DNA of 64,000 nt from Tillus elongatus (taxonomy: Eukaryota > Arthropoda > Insecta > Coleoptera > Cleridae): the NCBI GenBank assembly GCA_964006375.1, contig OZ023264.1, forward strand, positions 173,152,295-173,216,294. The letters are read 5' to 3'. Under the pieces are notes generated by a model that was not told where the DNA came from, searched no databases, and saw only the letters and a list, made by a program, of their open reading frames with translations. The position numbers and the translations under genes are program-made. Below are positions 49,136 to 63,659 of this stretch, piece by piece (the stretch's first letter is position 1; the number at the start of each line of letters is the position of its first letter).

Positions 49136-49309
49136 CAAAAAAAAACACTTACCCATCGAATTGCTGAGATGGACATATTAAGTTTATTTTTCTAGATGGA
49201 ACGCTAGGTATTTTCCCGGCTAGTTCAACTGCAAATTCGGTTGTCCATTTTATGATGCATGCTAGTCGATTCTGCATAGTTACAGAGATATCTAGATCTG
49301 CATATGTTT

Positions 49310-49420
49310 GTTCACGGAAATCGTTTATAGTAGTCATCTCCGTTACTATTGGTGCTTCAATGTGGTTTAATTGGGGAAATCTGTTTAAGTTTTTAACTGT
49401 ATCTCGGTTCTGACGTCAAC
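49310..49420. repeat. inner direct repeat, unit 2
   Basis: Second unit of the repeat at 49021-49135, ending near TCTCGGTTCTGACGTC (unit 1: TCTCGATTCTGACGC). Confidence 0.75.
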
Positions 49421-49492
49421 AAAGCATTTCGCAGAGAATTCTCGAAGGGGTACGGTCATTTTATATTTGGTTTTGGAGTGATCACTTTTTTA

Positions 49493-49673
49493 GTGGCCAC
49501 AAATAAAACTAGGACGCCTTGATAGTACCTCATACAACATATGTAATAGCGGTATAAAAATATTTGAAAAGTGCATCGGAGCCGTGATATACAGAATGAT
49601 TCATTAGGTGAGCGACATTCATATCACGGTAACTATGGCAACAAGAGCTTCGGGAAAAAACATTCGAAAGGTC
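49493..49673. repeat. long-period direct repeat, unit 2
   Basis: Second unit of the repeat at 48662-48842. The ACAGGGTG motif is mutated to ACAGAATG here. Confidence 0.8.
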
Positions 49674-49699
49674 TTTGTCTGAATTTCTCATTTATTTAT

Positions 49700-51112
<1,413 letters not shown>

Positions 51113-51385
51113 TTCAGACTTCACTTTCTAAAAGCACCTTTGACAGTAGTATTTGAAAATGGTATCAAAATCGAGTTCTGACGTTTTGTTTTTCGAGAAT
51201 CATCATCAACTTTGATTTTTCAAATGGGATCCATAATTAATTTAAATGTCATTATGTTGGACTTGTCGACACAATTTTACTGATGTATCATATGATGGGT
51301 CTAAAGTAAAATATTACCAACTTACATCAAGTTTTGATTAAATTCAACTATTTTATCATCCTTAATATAGGCGGGGTCCAAACTC
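51113..51385. other. unassigned spacer
   Basis: No recognised signal. Confidence 0.4.
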
Positions 51386-51590
51386 AAGACAAAAATATAG
51401 AACAGGATTAGGGATTTCAGAGAAAGTTAAAAAAGATATCATTGTAATAGAAAAATGTTGAGATAACAGCTTTCAAAAAGTTTCATCCGAAAAAGTTCCA
51501 TTTGGTGACAAGAATGAGAAAATAAAAAATATTACCTAAGTTGCACTGGAAAAACCTTTCTAATGTTTTTTTCCGGAAGCTCTTGCTGCG
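51386..51590 (-). repeat. inverted relative of the 48.8-kb repeat
   Basis: AAAAAGTTTCATCCGAAAAA at 51476, and the stretch after it through AAAAACCTTTC at 51548, matches the reverse complement of 48830-48960. It ends joined to the last bases of a TAR 3' end (CTGCGTCCCGAAC). Confidence 0.65.
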
Positions 51591-51605
51591 TCCCGAACTT
51601 TTCCC

Positions 51606-52170
51606 TTTGAGTAAAAACAGATATACCAAAGAAATAGCGTATGCTAAGAACGTGACCGAATATAACGGATGCACTGCTCGCCTAGTGGATAAATTAACGA
51701 CTTCAAAAAGAGAGAATGCGGGAAAAGACTTCGCTTGCTTACTGTTGGAACTTCAAATCACGAGGGGTCTACAAAGCGTTTTTAAAAAAGCTAATTTGCA
51801 ACTAACATTTTTAATCAAAAAAATACTCTCCAACACTTACCAGGTAACCTAAAAGACAAGGACAGTACCGTTAAAATGGCGGGATTTTATGAAATATGTA
51901 TATAATATAATATAATAAGATTGTGATCTTAGATACGTCGGACAAACAAAAATATCAATTGAAATTAGGTTCAAAGAACATTAAGAACAACTAAGATACG
52001 GTAATATAAATAGACCTTCCGTTGCCCGACATATTTGGGATAATAATCATGAAATTAAGGAGCATCTAAAATTAATAAAAATTGTTAGACAACCAGGACA
52101 GCTAAACGCTTTCGTAGGTATATATGTTGCTAAATATAGTAATAGTAAACAGTGTATGAATTTGGCTTCG
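51606..52170 (+). pseudogene. Penelope linker and GIY-YIG remnant
   Basis: Open to 51852 with KNVTEYNGCTARLVDKLTT and LELQITRGLQSVFKKANLQL. The nuclease part follows in broken frames (MAGFYEI near 51875 for the GIY segment, then RYVGQTKISIEIRFKEH around 51930-51985, and SRHIWDNNHEIKEH-like codons near 52020). A TATAATATAATATAATA expansion near 51900 disrupts the GIY segment. It is inactive. Confidence 0.7.
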
Positions 52171-52367
52171 CCGCCTAGAGGTAGTCTGCTGATACTTTAC
52201 AAGAAATACCGACAAAAGCACGTCCGATAGATAAAAGAATTCAAATATTTCCGCCAAACGAAATAGGTTAATTTTTGTGTCGCTCAACCTCCTAAATCGT
52301 TCTAGACCGGCTACCTGTCGGAGAATGTAAATAGAGTTGTAGATATAAGATATTCATAATTATTCAT

Positions 52368-52409
52368 TCTCTGATGACGCTAACTTGGTTAGTGAAACGA
52401 TCGCCAGGT
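52368..52409 (+). ncRNA. hammerhead-like motif, second copy, cleavage triplet changed
   Basis: CTGATGA at 52371-52377, the same CGCTAAC/GTTAGTG stem, then GAAA and CGATCG. The expected GTC reads GCC (52403-52405), which does not fit the NUH rule, so this copy is predicted to be uncleavable. Confidence 0.6.
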
Positions 52410-52450
52410 ATTTTTTAATGTGTTGTGCTAATTTGGGTTCTCTAAATGTG

Positions 52451-53289
52451 CCTGTATCTAATTTCTTTGATTAGTGCAATGAACAAGATCGCTATATCGC
52501 ACAATGAGCATAAAATTGCGTTAGAGTCAGCCAACAATATATTTCAGCTTAATCTCGGTATTATCTTGCTGTCAGCACTGTACTAAGGAAGTCTTAGAAG
52601 CATCTCACCCTCTGTTACTTATTTAGGCTGACATCTAGTTTGCCCTGGATGTGATAGTGTACAATAGCTACAACATCCATTCACCCAATCGAACCGACAA
52701 TTGGTGTTTTTGCATCAAGGAACCAGCTGCTTTGTCAGCATTGTCAACCATCATGAGTCTATATTTATTTGTTCTCCCGTTGAGTCATTGTGTGAGTAAA
52801 CAATTAACTTTTGATGTCATAATCACATCGGCAGGGTACACCGTCCCATGTGGACGAATACATTAAAGCATTAGTGAAGTATTCTGCACGATCCGCCTCC
52901 ATATTGCACCTCTGGGGTTTCTGCACTTACCACCTGCATAGGGGTAGAGCTTTTCATAAAATATAATCGTAAATTATTCTCTTTTTTTCGACGTGAAAGC
53001 GTACGTGTTTTCGTACATTTGCTTTAGAAAGCACATTAAAGAAGAAAAATGTTGCATATTTTCGTCGGTTTTTATGCAACAGCATGTTTCAGTGTTGTCG
53101 GCTTTTGATATATTATCTGGGGGACATATTCTGCTTACAAAGCTGGTTGTGTAATTCATTTTCTTTAACACTTCGCATTACGTAAAGTATTTATACTGTT
53201 GGTAGGTACCTCGTAATGTTTTTATGATGCAGCTTCACCGAGTGCGGGATGTTATGATAATTTTCGTATACAGGGGGATATACTTCAAA
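52451..53289. other. unassigned spacer
   Basis: No recognised domain or repeat. Short open frames at 52651-52866 (+) and 52974-53171 (-) have no identifiable family. Confidence 0.4.
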
Positions 53290-53490
53290 AATAAATGGCT
53301 AGCAAGTATCGGGTATACGTATATCTAGTAGATCTATGATCTGTTTGTTTATAAATTTTGATGCAATGAATGCACAATTATTCATCCACTGATGACGCCA
53401 ACTTGGTTAGTAAAACGACCGTTAGGTTTTTTTAAAATATGTTGTCGTGATCTCGCTTCTGAAAGTGTGCTTATCAGCGCTCATCACAGG
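53290..53490 (+). mobile_element. Penelope-like element, 3' end only
   Basis: Only the 3' terminal region remains: TTCATCCACTGATGACGCC, the hammerhead-like core, and a GTTGTCGTGATCTCGCTTCT stretch that aligns to GTTGTGGCGATTTGGGTTCT at 42229 in the first copy. Confidence 0.7.
53386..53426 (+). ncRNA. hammerhead-like motif, third copy, diverged
   Basis: CTGATGA at 53389-53395, then stem CGCCAAC/GTTAGTA around TTG (with mismatches), AAAA in place of GAAA, and GTT at the cleavage position. The core A-rich segment has lost its G, so activity is doubtful. Confidence 0.5.
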
Positions 53491-53659
53491 TTCCAATGTT
53501 CACTTATTCATGTAATTGCATTAAAATACTCGGTGCTCTTGATACCAAATATTACTGTGTTTTCTTCATTGAGTATTTTTTAGAAGCTTCAGTTTTTCCT
53601 AAATTGGGGATTTTCTTGTTCCTGGTTTTCACTTTTAAGTTCTTTCAAACATTCATTTT

Positions 53660-54105
53660 TCCCTTTTAGTGAATTTTCATAGAAAAAAATTCACTAATGG
53701 GGAGATCCAGACTTTTGAATTTTGAAAAAAATTTTGCAAATGAGCGCGAACTATAGGACCCCTAGAATCCATATCCGTGGTCATTTTCACTTTTTATATG
53801 TTTATATATATCACACCGATAACTCAAAAAGTAATGTGACGATTTTGATAAAATTTGACACCTACCTTTCTCTTGTAAATTGCTTGGACAGGTTCGTTAG
53901 TCAGGAAAATCGGATAAGGTTTTCCGGGAAAATTTTGTGTTTTCATTCGAAAAAAAAATTTATCTCAAAAAATAAAAAAGCTATGATAACCAAATTTGAC
54001 AGGTAGGTCTACTATGTCAAAAGTAAACTATACACCGAAAGTCAGATTTCTATGTTATAAGAAAAAAAGTTATAATAAAATATTTTGTTCCAGATCATTT
54101 CTATT
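53660..54105 (+). repeat. TAR short form lacking a long TA tract
   Basis: Has AGTGAATTTTCATAG with its mirrored AATTCACTAATGGGG, AAATGAGCGCGAACTA, ATCCATATCCGTGG, only TTTATATATATC at the TA site (53803-53811), then CACCGATAACTCAAAAAG and GGTTTTCCGGGAAAATTTTG. It breaks off near TTTTGTTCCAGATCATT before the usual end. Confidence 0.75.
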
Positions 54106-54109
54106 TTCC

Positions 54110-54232
54110 TTACATCTCGCATCGTTTTTAGTCTATTGTTATTATTAAAAGTTAATAGTTTCTTCCTAAAATTTGCTCTTACCGAACACACGTGGCTTCC
54201 ATTGACTTCTGCTTCTGCCGCTGTTACAGTCT
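54110..54232. repeat. dispersed direct repeat, unit 1
   Basis: TTTTTAGTCTATTGTTATTA and TTCCATTGACTTCTGCTTCT recur at 55895-56010 with about ten bases missing in the second unit. Confidence 0.75.
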
Positions 54233-54339
54233 TTACTCTTAACATGACGGTTTGCTTACTCTTACTGCTAAACTATTTTACATACGTATCACCCTACAAA
54301 AAACCTACTTGTATTCCACCGTATAAGAGGTTCCTGTAG

Positions 54340-54655
54340 CTTCACTTTCGGTTTATTTTCCTCTCTTTCTTCTTTATGATTCATTTTCAATGCTCACTAG
54401 TCTGTTCTACCGAGAATGAAACTTGTAGAAGCATTCTCTTACTAGGCATCGTGTGTCCATTTGCTATGATTGTACCTTTAATTTACACCGTTAGTCAATG
54501 CTCGCTCTCTATGTAACTTTCATTTATGTGACCTAACAAATTACTTGAAATTTCCATGCAAGATTTCTTTTTACGTGCCTTACGTGGGCTCCTGCTACAT
54601 TCATCACCTTTATAATGTGAGGCCACTTACCATTACATTTCCTGTTCCCCCAGTT
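54340..54655. other. unassigned spacer
   Basis: No recognised signal. Confidence 0.4.
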
Positions 54656-55215
<560 letters not shown>

Positions 55216-55349
55216 TTTTAGTGAATTTTTATTAAAAAAATTCACTAATAGAGAGGTATCGATGGTGAGACTTTGCAAAAATTCTTTCAAATGAGCGCGA
55301 ATTAGGACTCCTAGAACCCATATCTGGGGTCAGTTTGAATTTTTATATG

Positions 55350-55438
<89 letters not shown>

Positions 55439-55705
55439 GACAACTCAAAAAATAATTAACCGATTTAGATGAAACTCGGCAAGTGCCTTTCTTTTATTAA
55501 TGGCTTGGACGAGTTCGTTGGCCAGGAAAATCGGACGGGGTTTTCCGGGAAAATTTTGAGTTTTCTTTCAAAAAAAATTTTTTTTTCCGAAAATTTCCAT
55601 AAAATTCGGTCTACATATTGCTTTGGGAAATACCTAACTATGTGCCAAAATTCAGCTTTCTAGGGTTACAGAAAAATGAGCTATTCAAATTTGAAACATT
55701 TATGT
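55216..55705 (+). repeat. TAR short form, tandem to the previous copy
   Basis: Begins TTTAGTGAATTTTTATTAAA directly after the preceding copy's end and carries its own TA tract at 55352-55436. It loses similarity near GAAACATTTATG at 55700, before the usual terminal sequence. Confidence 0.8.
55352..55436. repeat. (TA)n tract
   Basis: About 42 units at the TAR site. Confidence 0.98.
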
Positions 55706-55894
55706 TTAAATCATAAGTATGTGGTTGCTGTTGGTTAGTCAATGCTTTTCTTATTGACTCATGAAATTCATTTGTAAGTTTCCGAGAAATGTCAATAATA
55801 CTGAATTCACTGATTGTTAATCATTGGAAGCATTTACGATTATATATAACCCTATTGTAATGTATTATCATTTATCACCTCTGTAGTATAATTA

Positions 55895-56010
55895 TTTTTG
55901 CCTTACAACTCGCAGCGTTTTTAGTCAATTGTTGTTATTAATAGTCAATAGTTTCTTTCCGAATACACAAACCTTCCATTGACTTCTGCTTCTGCCGCTG
56001 TTACAGTCCT
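55895..56010. repeat. dispersed direct repeat, unit 2
   Basis: Second unit of the repeat at 54110-54232. Confidence 0.75.
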
Positions 56011-56340
56011 TTTATTTCGAGCTAGAGTTCTAACCACTCATACAAACAGTGTTTTTTAACCACGTGGCTGGGCGACTGACCGAATTCATTCCCAGTTGCT
56101 GTTGATTTACTCATATTCTCTTAATATGTTTGAAGATGTGGTGTCTACTTCATTCCAAGTCACTATTAACCGACTATTTATGAAATCAAATAAGTAAATT
56201 AAATCGATTGTCATAAAATATGTAGTGTATTAAGACAAGGGAAAAAGAAATAAAACATATATAACTGTGCACATTTTGATTATATTTTAGGGTGCTTGAG
56301 AGAGGTATTGTCACAGCATAATATCTTATTAAAGTTCATT
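56011..56340. other. unassigned spacer
   Basis: No recognised signal. Confidence 0.4.
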
Positions 56341-56928
<588 letters not shown>

Positions 56929-57059
56929 ATTTTCAATTTGCTTGCATTGAAAGTATCACCATTTTTTTGGAGCGGCATATTTCAGCTTTAACGAAATTAA
57001 CTCCAAAAGGATCAACAGAGCGATAGGATATCACGGCAATAAAATTAAATGTTGTGTTT

Positions 57060-57180
57060 TTAGTGAATTTTCATTCAGAAAATTTACTAATAGAGAGGTA
57101 TCGATGGGGAAACTTTCGGAAAATTTCTTCAAATGAGCGCGAATTAGGGCGCCTGGAACCCATTTCCATGGTCAATTAAA
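57060..57180 (+). repeat. TAR left module only
   Basis: TTAGTGAATTTTCATTCAG, AATAGAGAGGTATCGATGGG, AAATGAGCGCGAATTAGGGC, CCCATTTCCATGGTCAA, then unrelated sequence. The break falls just before where the TA site should be. Confidence 0.7.
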
Positions 57181-58133
57181 AGATCAATTTTTCTTAACAA
57201 TAAAAAAATTAAATGCAATATCTCTCAAATTCTTTAAGTGATTGAAGCGAAAATTTAAAACTAAATAGAACATAGACAGGCGTGGTTGTGTACCGTATTT
57301 ACAGCCTTTTGACTAAAGAAAAATTAAGTTATTCGAAATTAAAATGAAAACAATCCTCGACATCACTTCAGATTCTGTAATGCAATATCTACAATGTTGG
57401 ACAAAGCCAGATGATGTTACCTGTACTGCTATGCTATTTAAATACATGGTAGATAAAAATCTAAACAATGGAAGTTACAAGTATCATTGCAAGATGTCAG
57501 AATGTAGAACATTGTGAAATGTACGACAGGGACGCCATCTCGGTGCGGAACCAGGTAGTATGTCGTCGCGACAGCTCTAGTCAATATAAAATGTTATCAA
57601 TGGAGACTGTATACAACTAACTAACAATTTTGTAAATTGTCAGCCTTGTTGGCTCAGTCCTTTCCTAATACCGGGACAATGTTTGCTTTCAAAAGCGCTA
57701 AATTTTAGCATGCTACTGCAAGCGGCTTGATAGTTGGCTGACGTTAGACGACAGCGCTGATCTTTAACAACATTAAGTTGCCCGCAATCTTAACAAGCGC
57801 TTCGTCGCTTGCGCTAGTAATGTAGCCTTGTTGACATTTTACAACTGACTTTTAACTAACCTAACATATCTAAGACATAGATATAGATATTGAAAATAAA
57901 TATTGGACGATGGTTATAAACGAAAATTGTCAGTTAATGTCTTAAAACAATACAATTTTCTGTAAAATAGAAAATCATTATGTTAGTACATGATATTCTA
58001 AGAGCAACGTTAACACTCGGTTTTTAATGTTTCTCAATTCAGTCACGAAAACAGGAACCCATAACCATTATTATTATTGTATAACCGGGGGAAATAACTC
58101 ATGCGTTATGTAGTAATAGTATAAGTATGGGCA
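57181..58133. other. unassigned spacer
   Basis: Includes a segment of more balanced base composition at about 57480-57840 with no recognisable domain. GTTGGCTCAGTCC at 57648 looks like an A box but has no B box. Confidence 0.4.
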
Positions 58134-58269
58134 TTTTAGTGAATTTTTATTTTAAAAAAAATCACTAATAGAGAGGTATCTATGGTGAGACTTTGCAAAC
58201 TTTTTGTCAAATGAGCGCAAACAAGGACCACTAGAACCCATATCCGAGGTCAGTTTCAACTTTTCTATG

Positions 58270-58348
<79 letters not shown>

Positions 58349-58671
58349 CAAAAAAGGTAGTTAACCGATATGGATGAAATTGGGCAACTACCTTTCTTTT
58401 ATTAATAGCTTGGATAAGTTCGTAAGCCAGGAAAATCGGACAAGGTTTTCCGTAAAAATTTTTGAGTTTTCTTTCGAAAAAAATTTGTATCTCCGAAAAT
58501 TACAAAGCTTTTCAATGATGTTCGGTGGATATGTTGCCTTGTTGCCTTAGGAGAGACCTTACTACTTACCAAAACTCAACTTTCTAAGTTTATACAAAAT
58601 TGAGTTATTCAAATTTAAAACATTTAATGAAAATTCACTACCATAACGCACTTGCTGCGTCCTGAATTTTT
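58134..58671 (+). repeat. TAR short form, complete reference copy
   Basis: The clearest short copy: left end TTTTAGTGAATTTTTATTTT with its mirrored AATCACTAATAGAG, AAATGAGCGCAAACAAGG, ACCCATATCCGAGGTCAG, TA tract 58274-58347, TTAACCGATATGGATGAAAT, AAGGTTTTCCGTAAAAATT, TTACAAAGCTTTTCAATG, then ATGAAAATTCACTACC and AACGCACTTGCTGCGTCC. It is about 540 bases with no open frame of note. Confidence 0.85.
58274..58347. repeat. (TA)n tract
   Basis: About 37 units at the TAR site. Confidence 0.98.
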
Positions 58672-58784
58672 CGTGCCTTTGTTTAACCAAGCGTTTCTTA
58701 AACTTTGAGTATTTGCGGGGCAATTTTCAATCACAACTCCAATCGCGCACAACTGTTGTGTATCCTACTAATAAATTTATATCT

Positions 58785-58827
58785 TTTAGCGAATTTTTCG
58801 TAAAACGAAAAGTTCACTAATGAGGAG

Positions 58828-58904
<77 letters not shown>

Positions 58905-59985
58905 ACCGATAACTCAAAAAATAATATGCCGATTTTAATGAAAATTGGTACGTACCTTCCTTTTGTAAGTGGTTTGGATAAGTTCGTTAGCCAGGAACAT
59001 CGAACCAGTTTTTCAGGGAAAATTTTGGGTTTTCCTTTTAAAAATTTTTGTATCTCCGAAAATAACAGATCTATGACAACCAAATTTGGTATGTATTGTT
59101 TCTACTGTCCAACTTACCCTGCATACCAGAATTCAGAGCCCTAAGTTGAAAGAAAAAAAGGTATAGGCATTTTAAGGAAAAAAAAATTGGGTGCCACTGG
59201 TGATCAGAGGAAAGCAGAAGAACAAAATATTTTATGTGATTAACAAAACCAATTGAATATTACATCCAACGGTTAAGTTTTCTTGAAGCAAAAGCGTCAA
59301 GAAGTAGCAGAAAAAATATTTTGAAAATTTGATAATTTTTCGTGTTCAATCTCAAAGTCGCGATTTAGAACGTCAAAATTTGCAACTTTCAGGCAACGCA
59401 TTTGGAACAAATACGGATTATGCAGACTATATGTCGTAAGAAGTGTGTTTTACAAAGCCTGAACATTCAGCTTCAACCATCATTGTCCTTCATTTTACTA
59501 AAATATTTTCAGAAAATAAATTTCAAATAGACCATCTTTCTAATGCTTCGGCAGTAGTTTCAGCTATACAGTTTATGGTTTAATAGTCTATATTTTAGCA
59601 AATGTTCGTCGAAAAAATTCGTTAGTGAGAAGATCGCGACTTATGAATTTTAAAAAGATTTCTTCAAATGAGCGTGAACTAGAACCCCAAAAACCCATAT
59701 ACGGGGTCAGTTTCAGTTTTTGTCTGTTTACACATATACAGGGTGACGCTTTTCTACGGAAACGCTCAATATATCCGTTATTATACAAGATATGACAAAA
59801 AAGTATATACGTTAATTATAGGGTATCTCGAGCTGCATCTTATAAACCTATTTTGACAGTCACAGGCTGGCCCATAAGTCGTTGGTGATACACACTTACT
59901 TTTTTTAATAGGACACCCCCTTATGTGATTGCATGTTTGTGTTTTCCATCGAATTATAATGCATGTTTGTAAGAAAAAAAAATGA
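58785..59985 (+). repeat. TAR long form (forward), third copy
   Basis: Left hairpin-like TTAGCGAATTTTTCG, TA tract 58831-58900, CACCGATAACTCAAAAAATA, the AAAGTCGCGATTTAGAACG block, the CATTGTCCTTCATTTTAC block, an internal AAATGAGCGTGAACTAG module with an unexpanded CACATATACAGGG site (about 59731), and GGCTGGCCCATAAGTCG. It ends near CATGTTTGTAAG without the terminal TAR-MITE unit. Confidence 0.75.
58831..58900. repeat. (TA)n tract
   Basis: About 35 units. The left module is shortened to roughly 45 bases here. Confidence 0.98.
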
Positions 59986-60759
59986 CATCGTTCATTGTTT
60001 TTGAATTATTTTAATTGTTTTGCAACTTTCACGTTTTTTGAACATATTTCAAACACATATCACAAATTGTAAAACGGCGTTTTTTATCAATAGATAGCGG
60101 GGGCCCATGGAAATGACGCATTCAGAGAGCTTTATGTTTGTATTATTCGTCGAGAAAATCGAGCTGCCGTATACAGACACTCTCAAATAGTGGTTGAATT
60201 TTAAAAGTTTTCGCAGAAATGTTTTTAGTGTTTCTGTGGAATATATTTTTGTAAGATTTGTTGTTGTTGTTAAAATGTATTAGATGGCCTCGGAAGCTCA
60301 AGTCCATTAGCCACAGATTTTTCTAATTCAGTTTCAAAAATAGTGTCCCATCGTTGTTCGTTATTTGTTAAAAAATCAGAGAGAAGTGTGACTTTTACAG
60401 TGAGAAATGATATTCGTTATACATGTTTCCTTACACATTAATGTTTTCTTACATTTATATACACATCCATATATACACACATATATACACATATATATTT
60501 GTTTTAATTATGTATTTTTGGTTACTTATTTATTTATTTTTCTTTCCTCTTTTTTTTTTCTTTTGTAAGATTTGTTGCTAATTAATAATAAATGTTTAGT
60601 AAGTTATTGTAAAAGAAAAATTGTCAGATTTTTGTGAAAAATGTAATTTAGTGTAACATTACTGAAGGCAATTTCTGTAAAAAAAAAGGTGATTTTCTGC
60701 AAAATAAATTTTTGCAAATTTTCATATATTTTTTTTTCAATTTTGGTCCTAAAGCTGTT
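59986..60759. repeat. AT-rich non-coding element related to 13.9-14.3 kb
   Basis: Shares TTTGTAAGATTTGTTG and AATGTTTAGTAAGTTATTGT-type words with 14060-14130. No coding content. Confidence 0.4.
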
Positions 60760-61041
60760 TGTGATTATATCCTGGAAGATGTGTAAACACCTTAAAGAGC
60801 TTTGTTGGTCAGGAAAATTGGACCAGTTTTTTTCTGGAACTTTTATGGTTTATTTTCGGAAAATGTTTGTACTTTTTGAAACAACAAAGCTTTTTTAAAT
60901 TAAATACCATCGATTGTTACTAATATATAGGTTATACTGACAACCAAATGTCCTTCTTTTAAAAACAAGACATATTTGCCATCAAAAGCATTTCTATGAA
61001 AATTCGCTACCATAACGCACTTGCTGCGTCCTGACTTTTTT
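60760..61041 (+). repeat. TAR-MITE unit, right part
   Basis: TTGGTCAGGAAAATTGGACC, then GGTTATACTGACAACCAAAT, and GAAAATTCGCTACCATAACG with CACTTGCTGCGTCCTGAC at the end. The left inverted end is missing. Confidence 0.7.
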
Positions 61042-61624
61042 ACTTTAAAGGCAGCTATAAACGTGAGCTAAAATTCAAACACAATCACATAACTTATTCG
61101 TTTATCAATTTTAGTTTATACAATTTCTTCATCAAATAAAAAGTGTTTTGCCCTAATCAAGTCATAATAGAAGTCTCGCCTCTTGCCGAACTATAACTAA
61201 CTTATCAACGAGCAGTAGGCACCTGTATTAGTGCATGTAGATTGTTGCGAGGCAAATTCCCTGTAAATGGTATGCAACCTACTTGCACAGAGTCTAAGTA
61301 CACAAACTAATATTTGAAGATTACAGAATATTAACTATGATTGGAAGGTGCCTTTGTATGCTTACCTTGCAACAATAACATAATCTCTTCTCTGTAGTAT
61401 AACCAAAGTTGTCTATAATGCATATATCGATGCACTTTCCATGGAAGTATAAGGAAAACATAGCTAGGTTTAAATGTTTGACTTATCAAAAGTTAATACT
61501 AATAGCTAAAAGCAACTGTTTGATTATTCACTTTAATTCAAACAACAAGTCTTTCAGCAAAGAGTCTTCACAGTGCTTACAGTATGATGGACTTACGACT
61601 TTTGCCTTTTTTATATGTTTCAGC
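61042..61624. other. unassigned spacer
   Basis: No recognised signal. Confidence 0.4.
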
Positions 61625-62860
61625 AATACAATACGAGGGCTTACAGCTTAAATATTATCGTACCGTGGGTGCCGACAAGAAGGAAAGAAGTTTTTGACTT
61701 GAAGGTTTGGATGTTGGGAGTATAAGGATAAACGTGTGCCGGCAAGGAATTCCACAACTTAGAAGTCCTCGGGACAAAAGAGCGGCCATAACAAGATGTT
61801 CTATGTCTGGTGACCTGGATAATAAAAGGGTGCATTCGCTCTGTTCGTCTGGTGGATCTGTTGGGGGCAGAAGGTGGAGGACCTATGGAAGAAAATTCCT
61901 CTGAGCAGTGCCCGTGCAGATATCTATAAGAGAGAAAGAGAGAGAGAGAGAGAGAGAGGTCACCAACGGCACGTCGGTGGGCAAGGGATGCCAGCCTTTT
62001 AGTGAGGGTCACTGATGAGACGTATAGCTCTCTTCTGAATAAAGTCCATGATAGCGAGTGTAGGAGCGGCAGCGGCACCCCAGATGTGGGAGCAGTATTC
62101 GAGGTTTGACCTTATTTGTAAAGTATATAAGGTATGGAGATTAGCTGGTGAAAAGTATTTGCGAGCCCGGAAGACGAAACCAATTTTTTTAGCAGCTGGT
62201 TCTGCAATTGATGTGACATGTTGGTGCCAATTGAGATTTTGATCTACAGAAATGCCAACAAGTGAAAGGGACTCATTACTTTGAATAACTTGGTTATTCA
62301 TTGTGATGGGTCTAGGGCTGGTGTATCTCTTATGAGGAAAAAGCAAGACTGAGATTTGGTGGGGTTGAATTGTACAAGATTTCTACTTCCCCAGTCTAAT
62401 ATTTTTTGGAGATCCACGGAGACAGAACCTTCCATGAGTCTGCGATCCTCATTTAATTGGGCTAAAGAGACAGGCTTAGAATATTGTATATTTGAGTGGA
62501 GGGTACTGTCGTCCGCGTAACTGTGAACTGGGTAGGATATGCTAGAGAGGAGGTCATTGATGTGGAGAAGTAGGGGCTAAAGCTGATCCTTGAGGGATTC
62601 CTGCATTAATTGGACACAGTTTATAGGAATGGCCATCCACCACAACAGAAATGGTCCGGTTGGAGTGGAAATTTACTGTCCAGGTACAGAGTTCTGGTGG
62701 TAGGCCATTGGCCGGAAGCTTATGGATATATATAGAGCGACAATCTGGGATTCACCATGTAGTTCTATACACTTGTTCTAAAAAGGGGTGATAAAGGAAA
62801 TGAGGTCGGCAGTTGATCTGCGCTGACGGAATCCAAAATGCCTGTCGTGGTGTCTTTAGA
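61625..62860 (-). mobile_element. CR1/L2-group LINE, 5'-truncated copy with internal deletion
   Basis: On the minus strand this covers the second half of RT and the C-terminus; the 3' UTR lies near 61640. Relative to 6739-9890 it lacks about 50 bases at 62724 (GGCCGGAAGCTTATGGATAT) and part of the 3' UTR. An AGAGAGAG run at 61930-61958 is expanded compared with other copies. Similarity stops at CCTGTCGTGG near 62850. Confidence 0.85.
61641..62346 (-). pseudogene. CR1-like RT C-terminal region, frameshifted
   Basis: Frames at 61999-62346 (NLNWHQHVTSIAEPAAKK, LEYCSHIWGAAA) and 61641-62078 (SLAHRRAVGDLSLSL, FVPRTSKLWNSLPAHVYP). The AG-repeat expansion inserts extra Ser-Leu codons into the second. 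The catalytic YADD region at about 62510 is outside these frames and the sequence between is broken. Confidence 0.75.

Positions 62861-63659
<799 letters not shown>

Larger units (their letters stand above)
51600..52450 (+). mobile_element. Penelope-like element, second copy, 5'-truncated
   Basis: Aligns to the first copy from about 41262 onward: RYTKEIAYAKNVTEYNGCTA, the region before the nuclease, a decayed GIY-YIG part, and the 3' region with the hammerhead-like motif. The RT domain is missing. Its left end abuts a TAR end. Confidence 0.8.

Noticed and set aside
54085..54339. 84-codon plus frame near the dispersed repeat
   Set aside because: It has no recognised domain, and the related repeat unit at 55895 does not keep the frame.
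57645..57690. A-box-like GTTGGCTCAGTCC suggesting a SINE head
   Set aside because: No B box follows at the right spacing and no body is shared with the SINE family in this window.
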